Both the position numbers and the translations under genes were made by a program. A DNA stretch of 64,000 nt, taken from positions 682,001-746,000 of the forward strand of contig NZ_CP063121.1 of assembly GCF_014931415.1 (NCBI RefSeq), read 5' to 3'. Positions 58,709-64,000 of the stretch are shown here, piece by piece. This DNA is from Haemophilus parainfluenzae (lineage in GTDB: Bacteria > Pseudomonadota > Gammaproteobacteria > Enterobacterales > Pasteurellaceae). The notes beneath the pieces are model-generated. The model was not told where the DNA came from, did no database searches, and worked only from the letters and a program-made list of their open reading frames with translations. The first letter of the stretch is position 1. Every line of letters begins with the position of its first letter.

Positions 58709-58730
58709 TTTTGCGATCGAGATCGCAGAA
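58709..58730. promoter_or_regulatory. CRP-S (competence) site of comM
   Basis: The core TGCGATC-GA-GATCGCA is a perfect palindrome, flanked by TTT on one side and GAA on the other, matching the 22-base CRP-S pattern. It is centred 97 bp upstream of comM. Confidence 0.85.
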
Positions 58731-58752
58731 ATCATTTTTTCTTGATAAAAAA

Positions 58753-59367
58753 CTACGAGAAAAGTGGGGCAAACCAACTATCTAATTTGGCCGCTAATTT
58801 ATCAATACCAATTTTATTTTGTGCAGAAAAGGCTTCGACTTGAATATCACCTTGGAAGGGTAAAATCGCTTCACGCACCATTTTGACTTGTTTGCTACGC
58901 GCACTTTGGCTGAGTTTATCCGCTTTAGTTAAAAGTAACATAACTGGTAAATCAGCAGAAACAGCCCATTCGATCATTTGTTGATCGAGATCTTTTAAAG
59001 GATGGCGAATATCCATCAGAACAACAAGTCCGCCTAAACATTCACGCTTTTGCAAATATTCTCCGAGGGATTTTTGCCATTCAATTTTCATTTTTTCAGG
59101 AACGGCAGCATAGCCATAGCCAGGTAAATCCACTAGTTTACAATTCGGCTCAACCTCAAACAGGTTGATGAGCTGCGTACGACCTGGTGTTTTAGAAGTT
59201 CTGGCTAAGCTTTTTTGATTGGTTAATGCATTAAGTGCGGTTGATTTTCCGGCATTTGAACGTCCAGCAAAAGCAATTTCAATCCCTGTATCTTCTGGGA
59301 TGGAACGAATATTGGGGGCGCTCGTAAGAAAATGTGTTTTATGATAATTCAGTTTAATTTCAGACAT
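58753..59367 (-). CDS. engB: Ribosome biogenesis GTPase EngB (YihA)
   Basis: A 204-residue TrmE-Era-type GTPase involved in assembly of the large ribosomal subunit and needed for division. G1 is GRSNAGKS (35-42), G3 is [12 protein letters not shown] and G4 is TKADKL. ATG 59367 has AAGGA 7 bases upstream; the six-codon extension is rejected. It carries one internal USS. The comM-engB-oppF order matches H. influenzae. Confidence 0.95.
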   Translation of the reverse strand: MSEIKLNYHKTHFLTSAPNIRSIPEDTGIEIAFAGRSNAGKSTALNALTNQKSLARTSKTPGRTQLINLFEVEPNCKLVDLPGYGYAAVPEKMKIEWQKSLGEYLQKRECLGGLVVLMDIRHPLKDLDQQMIEWAVSADLPVMLLLTKADKLSQSARSKQVKMVREAILPFQGDIQVEAFSAQNKIGIDKLAAKLDSWFAPLFS

Positions 59368-59480
59368 AATTGTTCCTTTCATCAATTGGCCCTAGCATAT
59401 CACAAATAGAAAAATTGCTGAAATTATGCGAGAATGCGCACTTTGCATTGATTTAAAGCATTTTTTAATTATTTTTTACT

Positions 59481-60350
59481 ATGGAATCTCAAGAGAATCA
59501 ATATCGCTGGCCAAAAGCGGAAGCCATTTATCCCGATAGACCAGGGCGCTCTTATGCGCTTAAGCGCCTACGTTATCGTCTTCGATCTTTTTTACATCAA
59601 GGCTCAATTGTTCACTTTGAGCAATTTGTTAATCAGCATCCCTTTCTCGTCACATTATTAAATGAACATGCGGATTATAGTTATCCATTAGTTTATCGTT
59701 TTTTAGATAAACGTTTTAATAGCAAACAGCGTTTCCAAGCTATCTGCGACAATCTACTTTTTTTACCTGAAAAATTGACCGCACTTTCAGCACCTATTTA
59801 TAAAACGCCGTTAAGTTTTGGTGAAGTGATTCCTGATTTCGAGATGACATTATCGATGACCACACACCAACCGATGGAAGGTTATTGGGTGCTGGAGTTA
59901 TGGCATAAACCACGTAATGAATTAGTGTATTTACTTACTTTTGCCAAACTTGATGAGGCATTACTTATTTCTGTGGTGCAGGGGCCTAATTTTGAAGATT
60001 CCAAAGAGATGGTGAAGCAACTGACAAAAACTTGCCATGGTTTACGCCCTGCTTATTTAATGGTGGAAACGATGAAAGTATTGACGAAAGCGTTGGGTTT
60101 CAAGACGTTATTGGGCATTCCACAAAAATATCAAAATAAATCACGTTTTATTCAAAGCTCTCATTATGTTGTAGATTATGATGCGATTTTTGCTGAATCA
60201 GGCGGACAGTTGAAAGACTATTGGGAATTACCTTTAGAAATAGATAGAAATCTTGATGATGTGCCGAGTAAAAAGCGCTCCATGTATCGTAAGCGTTATG
60301 CGATGCTAGATGATTTGGCTAAAATAATCGAAGAAAAATTAGAATTGTAA
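59481..60350 (+). CDS. DUF535 (VirK/YbjX-family) protein
   Basis: A 289-residue soluble protein of the VirK/YbjX family, linked in enterics to envelope and virulence phenotypes but without a known reaction. Family features are a basic N terminus, LVYLLTFAKLDEALLISVVQGPN, and a late SHYVVDYDAIFAESGG segment. The ribosome site before ATG 59481 is weak. It is divergent from engB and converges on oppF. Confidence 0.85.
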   Translation: MESQENQYRWPKAEAIYPDRPGRSYALKRLRYRLRSFLHQGSIVHFEQFVNQHPFLVTLLNEHADYSYPLVYRFLDKRFNSKQRFQAICDNLLFLPEKLTALSAPIYKTPLSFGEVIPDFEMTLSMTTHQPMEGYWVLELWHKPRNELVYLLTFAKLDEALLISVVQGPNFEDSKEMVKQLTKTCHGLRPAYLMVETMKVLTKALGFKTLLGIPQKYQNKSRFIQSSHYVVDYDAIFAESGGQLKDYWELPLEIDRNLDDVPSKKRSMYRKRYAMLDDLAKIIEEKLEL

Positions 60351-60354
60351 AAAT

Positions 60355-60388
60355 AAAAGTGCGGTGAATTTTAACCGCACTTTTTGTT
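60355..60388. terminator. USS-dyad terminator, DUF535 gene and oppF
   Basis: AAAAGTGCGGT (60355-60365) and ACCGCACTTTT (60374-60384) pair around 8 bases, between converging genes. Confidence 0.88.
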
Positions 60389-61387
60389 TTATAAGACTTT
60401 CAAGCAAGCCACAAAATGGCTGTTGTTTTGGCTGGTGAAAGGTGGTTTTTGTTTCGCACAATTTTCATCAGCTTTCAGGCAGCGAGTTCGGAACACACAA
60501 CCAGACGGTGGATTAATTGGTGAAGGTAGCTCGCCTTCAAGTAATTCGATGGATTTATTGCGTTCCAATTTCGGATCGGGAATCGGAACAGCAGACATTA
60601 AGGCTTTGGTATAAGGATGTTTAGTGTTGTTGTACACTTCCTCATCGCTGCCTAATTCCATGGCATTGCCTAAATACATGACTAATACGCGGTCAGAAAT
60701 GTGTTTTACCACCGCCAAATCATGAGCGATGAAAATTAAGGAAAGCCCCATTTCTTTTTGTAGGGATTTCAATAAATTCACCACTTGAGCCTGAATCGAC
60801 ACATCTAACGCAGAAACGGGCTCATCACAAATGATCATTTTCGGCTCAATAATTAACGCGCGCGCAATACCGATACGCTGGCATTGACCACCAGAAAATT
60901 CATGCGGATAGCGGTTAATCAAGTTCGGTAAAAGCCCGACTTTCAACATCATGGCTTGTACTTTTTCTTTCACTTCAGCGGCACTTAAGTGCGGTTGGTA
61001 GATCTTTAATGGTTCGGCAATGATTTCGCCAATGTTCATTCGCGGGTTGAGAGAAGCGAGTGGGTCTTGGAAAATCATTTGGATATCTTTGCGAGTATCT
61101 TTCCATTGTTTAGCTGATTGTTTTCGTAAATTTTTACCAAGCCACAAGATCTCTCCTTCACTCGCTTCGACTAAGCCGATGATGGCACGTGCAAGCGTGG
61201 ATTTACCACAGCCCGATTCACCTACTACACCGAGGGTTTCACCTTCATAAAGCTTAAAGGAAACATCCTTTACCGCTTTTAAGGTTTGAGGTTTGGCGAA
61301 GAAAAGGGATTTATCGTTTTTAATTTTAAAACTAACGCCTAAGTGATTGACTTCAAGGAGTAATTCTTTGTTATTTGAAATTGTCAT
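60389..61387 (-). CDS. oppF: Oligopeptide ABC transporter ATPase OppF
   Basis: A 332-residue ABC ATPase of the oligopeptide importer. Walker A is GESGCGKSTLARAI, the signature FSGGQCQRIGIARAL, Walker B MIICDEPVSALDVS, and a C-terminal cysteine-rich OppF/DppF tail (CVFRTRCLKADENC). ATG 61387 overlaps the oppD stop as ATGA, showing coupling; a 10-codon extension is not used. Confidence 0.95.
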   Translation of the reverse strand: MTISNNKELLLEVNHLGVSFKIKNDKSLFFAKPQTLKAVKDVSFKLYEGETLGVVGESGCGKSTLARAIIGLVEASEGEILWLGKNLRKQSAKQWKDTRKDIQMIFQDPLASLNPRMNIGEIIAEPLKIYQPHLSAAEVKEKVQAMMLKVGLLPNLINRYPHEFSGGQCQRIGIARALIIEPKMIICDEPVSALDVSIQAQVVNLLKSLQKEMGLSLIFIAHDLAVVKHISDRVLVMYLGNAMELGSDEEVYNNTKHPYTKALMSAVPIPDPKLERNKSIELLEGELPSPINPPSGCVFRTRCLKADENCAKQKPPFTSQNNSHFVACLKVL

Positions 61388-62355
61388 AGGGTAAATTTCT
61401 CCACGGGTAACCAACAATTGCGTAATTGACTTTCATTAAATGCGGTCAGTTTAGGCGCAGTTTGGCATTGTTCGGTAGCAAATTGGCAACGAGGTGAGAA
61501 TGGACAACCTTTTGGCAAATGCAATAAATTTGGTGGATTGCCTGGAATGGTGACCAAGTGTTCTTCATTGCCATCTAAGCGAGGAATCGCATCCATTAAG
61601 CCAATAGAATAGGGATGAGTTGGATGATAGAAAATTTGCTCTGCTGTGCCGTATTCCATGGTTCGTCCGGCATACATCACCATCACTTGATCGCAAATAC
61701 CTGCCACGACACCAAGATCATGGGTAATCATAATAATCGCGGTATTAAACTCACGTTTTAACTCATTTAACAAAGTCATGATTTGCGCTTGAACGGTCAC
61801 ATCCAAAGCGGTGGTGGGCTCATCGGCAATGAGTAGTTTTGGACGGCATAATAAGGCCATCGCAATCATCACCCGTTGACGCATACCGCCTGAAAACTCG
61901 TGTGGATACATGCCCATGCGTTTTTTCGCTTCCGGCATTTTGACCGCATCCAGCATTTTCACGGATTCAGCAAAGGCAGTTTGTTTATCATAACCTTTGT
62001 GTAACTGTAGAACTTCCATGAGCTGTTCACCGATTTTCATGTAAGGGTTGAGAGAGGTCATCGGGTCTTGGAAAATCATGGAAATTTGCTCGGCACGGAT
62101 TTTATTCAATTCATCCTTCGGTAAATTAACTAATTCTTTACCTTCAAAGATGGCGGAACCTTCCACTGTACCATTGGCCGCCAATAAGCCCATTAAGGCA
62201 AAGGCAGTTTGTGATTTGCCTGAACCACTTTCACCCACGATGCCGAGCGTGCTTCCCGCATTAAGTGTAAAGTTTAAATCATTCACCGCAGTGACGGTAC
62301 CATCGGGTGTTTTGAAGCGAACGTAGAGATTTTTTACATCTAATAAAGGATTCAT
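61384..62355 (-). CDS. oppD: Oligopeptide ABC transporter ATPase OppD
   Basis: A 323-residue ATPase partner of OppF. Walker A is GESGSGKSQTAFAL, the signature FSGGMRQRVMIAMAL, Walker B LLIADEPTTALDVT, and the C-terminal cysteine motif CPFSPRCQFATEQC, which can bind an Fe-S cluster in this family. AGGAG precedes ATG 62355. It lies 9 bases after oppC. Confidence 0.95.
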   Translation of the reverse strand: MNPLLDVKNLYVRFKTPDGTVTAVNDLNFTLNAGSTLGIVGESGSGKSQTAFALMGLLAANGTVEGSAIFEGKELVNLPKDELNKIRAEQISMIFQDPMTSLNPYMKIGEQLMEVLQLHKGYDKQTAFAESVKMLDAVKMPEAKKRMGMYPHEFSGGMRQRVMIAMALLCRPKLLIADEPTTALDVTVQAQIMTLLNELKREFNTAIIMITHDLGVVAGICDQVMVMYAGRTMEYGTAEQIFYHPTHPYSIGLMDAIPRLDGNEEHLVTIPGNPPNLLHLPKGCPFSPRCQFATEQCQTAPKLTAFNESQLRNCWLPVEKFTL

Positions 62356-62364
62356 GATTCGCTC

Positions 62365-63300
62365 CTATCTATCTTTTGGATCGAGTGCATCACGCAACCC
62401 GTCACCGATAAAGTTAAAACAAAACAGTGTGAGACAAAGGAAAAATGCCGGGAAAATTAATAGCCAAGGCGAGACTTCCATTTGTGCTGCTCCATCACTT
62501 AATAGCGCACCCCAGCTACTCATCGGCTCTTGTGTTCCTAAGCCTAAGAAACTTAAGAATGATTCGAAAAGAATAAGTCCTGGCACTTCGAGTGAAGCAT
62601 ACACTGCTACTAAGCCCAATACGTTCGGAATAATGTGTTTGAAAATGATTTGGCGACGTGGCACGCCACAAACGATGGCGGCTTCGACGAATTCTTTATT
62701 TTTCAAACTAAGGGTTTGACCACGTACAATACGAGCAAGACCAAGCCAAGCAATGGCACCAATTGCGATGAAAATTAAGAAAATGTTTTGGCCAAAAAGG
62801 GTTACTAATAAAATGACGAAGAACATAAATGGAAATGAGCTAAGAATTTCCAAAAAGCGCATCATCAACATATCCGTTTTACCGCCTACATAGCCGGAAA
62901 TCGCACCATAAATTGTGCCGATAGTCACAGAAATGAAAGCACCAGCAATACCGACCAATAATGAAATACGTCCACCAATAGCGGTACGTACCAGTAAGTC
63001 TCGACCAGAAGCATCCGTACCGAAGAAGTGATAGCCTTCCATTGTTGGTGGAGAGCTCATCATATTCCAATCGGTATCTTCATAGGTAAAGGGGAAGAAC
63101 CAAGGTGCTACGGTAATAAAAACAATAATAAACGCTAGAATAATCAGACTGGCAACGGCCGCTTTGTTGCGGAAAAAACGGCGTTTCGCATCTTGCCATA
63201 GACTGCGGCCTTCCAGTTGCATTTCTTCAATACGGTCAGCCACGTGTTCCACAAAATCCGCATTTTTCTGATTAATCGGCTGAGTACGATAATCTGTCAT
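62365..63300 (-). CDS. oppC: Oligopeptide ABC transporter permease OppC
   Basis: A 311-residue permease. Long stretches agree with E. coli OppC as I recall it, including the EGRSLWQDAKRRFFRNKAAVAS opening, the FLSFLGLGTQEPMSSWGALLSDGA loop and the GDGLRDALDPKDR end, so it is Opp rather than Dpp. Six membrane helices are visible. AAGGA precedes ATG 63300. Confidence 0.95.
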   Translation of the reverse strand: MTDYRTQPINQKNADFVEHVADRIEEMQLEGRSLWQDAKRRFFRNKAAVASLIILAFIIVFITVAPWFFPFTYEDTDWNMMSSPPTMEGYHFFGTDASGRDLLVRTAIGGRISLLVGIAGAFISVTIGTIYGAISGYVGGKTDMLMMRFLEILSSFPFMFFVILLVTLFGQNIFLIFIAIGAIAWLGLARIVRGQTLSLKNKEFVEAAIVCGVPRRQIIFKHIIPNVLGLVAVYASLEVPGLILFESFLSFLGLGTQEPMSSWGALLSDGAAQMEVSPWLLIFPAFFLCLTLFCFNFIGDGLRDALDPKDR

Positions 63301-63309
63301 AACTTATCC

Positions 63310-64000
63310 TTAATAACGAATTTTTGGATCGATGATGGCGTATAAAATATCCACAATCGCATTAAATAAAATGGTTAATGTGCCTACTAAAATGGTGAGA
63401 CTCAAAACTAAAGAGTAATCACGGTTTAAGGCACCGTTTACAAATAACAAGCCCATGCCAGGCAAACCAAATACACTTTCGATGACCATTGAGCCGGTAA
63501 TAATCCCTACGAAAGCCGGGCCCAAATAGGTAATCACAGGTAAAAGGGCGGGACGTAAAGCATGTTTTAAAATGATTCTTGAGGTTGAAAGCCCTTTGGC
63601 TTTAGCGGTACGAATAAAGTTGGAATGCAGTACTTCAATCATGGATCCGCGCATGATACGCGCAATCCCTGCAACATAAGCGATAGTTAATGAGGCAACG
63701 GGTAAAATAATGTACATTGCTGAACCGCCATTCCAACCGCCAGCGGGTAACCAACCCAAATAAATGGCGAAAATCAGTACTAAGACTGGTGCGAAGACAA
63801 AGCTTGGCATAATGACCCCAAGCATTGAAAAGCTCATTAGAATATAATCCCAGCGACTATTTTGATTGAGTGCGGCAAGCGTACCAGCTGTGACACCTAA
63901 TACCACTGCAAAGGCGAAGGCGACCATCCCTAATTTTAAGGAAACAGGGAAGGCTGATGCGATTAAATCATTGACCGATTGATCTTTATATTTAAAAGAG
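63310..64000 (-). CDS. oppB: Oligopeptide ABC transporter permease OppB, C-terminal part (5' end outside window)
   Basis: The last 229 codons of OppB; the frame is open to the right edge (first whole codon at 63999). It reads SFKYKDQSVNDLIASAFPVS, then permease helices with RGSMIEVLHSNFIRTAKAKG and ends in AIIDPKIRY, all typical of OppB. Roughly 75 N-terminal residues and the binding-protein gene oppA should lie beyond the window. Confidence 0.95.
   Translation of the reverse strand, partial: SFKYKDQSVNDLIASAFPVSLKLGMVAFAFAVVLGVTAGTLAALNQNSRWDYILMSFSMLGVIMPSFVFAPVLVLIFAIYLGWLPAGGWNGGSAMYIILPVASLTIAYVAGIARIMRGSMIEVLHSNFIRTAKAKGLSTSRIILKHALRPALLPVITYLGPAFVGIITGSMVIESVFGLPGMGLLFVNGALNRDYSLVLSLTILVGTLTILFNAIVDILYAIIDPKIRY

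Noticed and set aside
58712..58727. Palindrome TGCGATC-GA-GATCGCA considered as a terminator
   Set aside because: It has no T tract, the real engB hairpin is just beside it, and it matches the CRP-S pattern upstream of comM.

Overview
The window is a gene-dense piece of a Pasteurellaceae chromosome, almost certainly genus Haemophilus. The main evidence is the very frequent 9-mer AAGTGCGGT (and its complement), the Haemophilus DNA-uptake signal (USS), which often sits as inverted pairs that form terminators. Also diagnostic are a complete comABCDEF competence operon and comM, each with a competence-type CRP-S site, and blocks whose local order I recall from H. influenzae (comM-engB-oppF; ligA-zipA-cysZ-cysK; tyrP-tdk-tsaD-rpsU-dnaG-rpoD; mrcA-comA-F-nfuA). 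The blocks are joined differently from what I remember of H. influenzae, so an H. parainfluenzae-like species is likely, but species is an inference.

Layout. 1-573: 3' end of purL. 761-2829: an RclC/YkgB-like membrane protein, then an AT-rich membrane protein of unknown family. 2957-11054: a glycerol-3-phosphate cluster, with glpT, a secreted beta-propeller protein and lipoprotein glpQ on the minus strand and glpABC on the plus strand, separated by a control region with two perfect CRP sites. 11125-16919: a TPR plus DUF218 (YdcF-type) protein, asnA/asnC, a PuuB-like oxidase divergent from potD (TTG start), and a PACE-type efflux protein. 17022-26984: purB-hflD, trpS, a YfcZ/YiiS-like protein, an orphan yjjW activase, nupC, deoD (PurR box), greB, tex and a small unknown gene. 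27063-28614: an orphan toxin/immunity module, consisting of the tail of a Hint domain joined to an HNH-like nuclease domain and followed by a coupled immunity-type gene, bounded on both sides by USS dyads. 28633-31260: divergent glpK and glpF with their own CRP site. 31333-35669: a cystine-type ABC transporter, cysK and cysZ. 35838-40068: zipA, ligA, a coiled-coil protein and ygiW. 40345-47772: tyrP, tdk, a small membrane protein, tsaD, then the macromolecular-synthesis group rpsU-dnaG-rpoD. 47907-51889: psiE, rlmJ, mrcA. 51989-58623: comA-F, nfuA, comM. 58753-64000: engB, a DUF535 protein and oppFDCB, with oppB running off the window.

How the genes work together. Glycerophosphodiesters are cleaved by GlpQ, imported by GlpT, or enter as glycerol by GlpF and GlpK, and the resulting glycerol-3-phosphate is oxidised by GlpABC. 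The perfect CRP palindromes tie both glp loci to cAMP. Sulphur uptake and cysteine synthesis are grouped at 31-36 kb. Competence genes here (DNA uptake and ComM) share the CRP-S type of control site. No rRNA, tRNA, CRISPR array, insertion sequence or prophage is visible. The only intergenic stretch over 300 bases is 30145-30516 between glpK and glpF.
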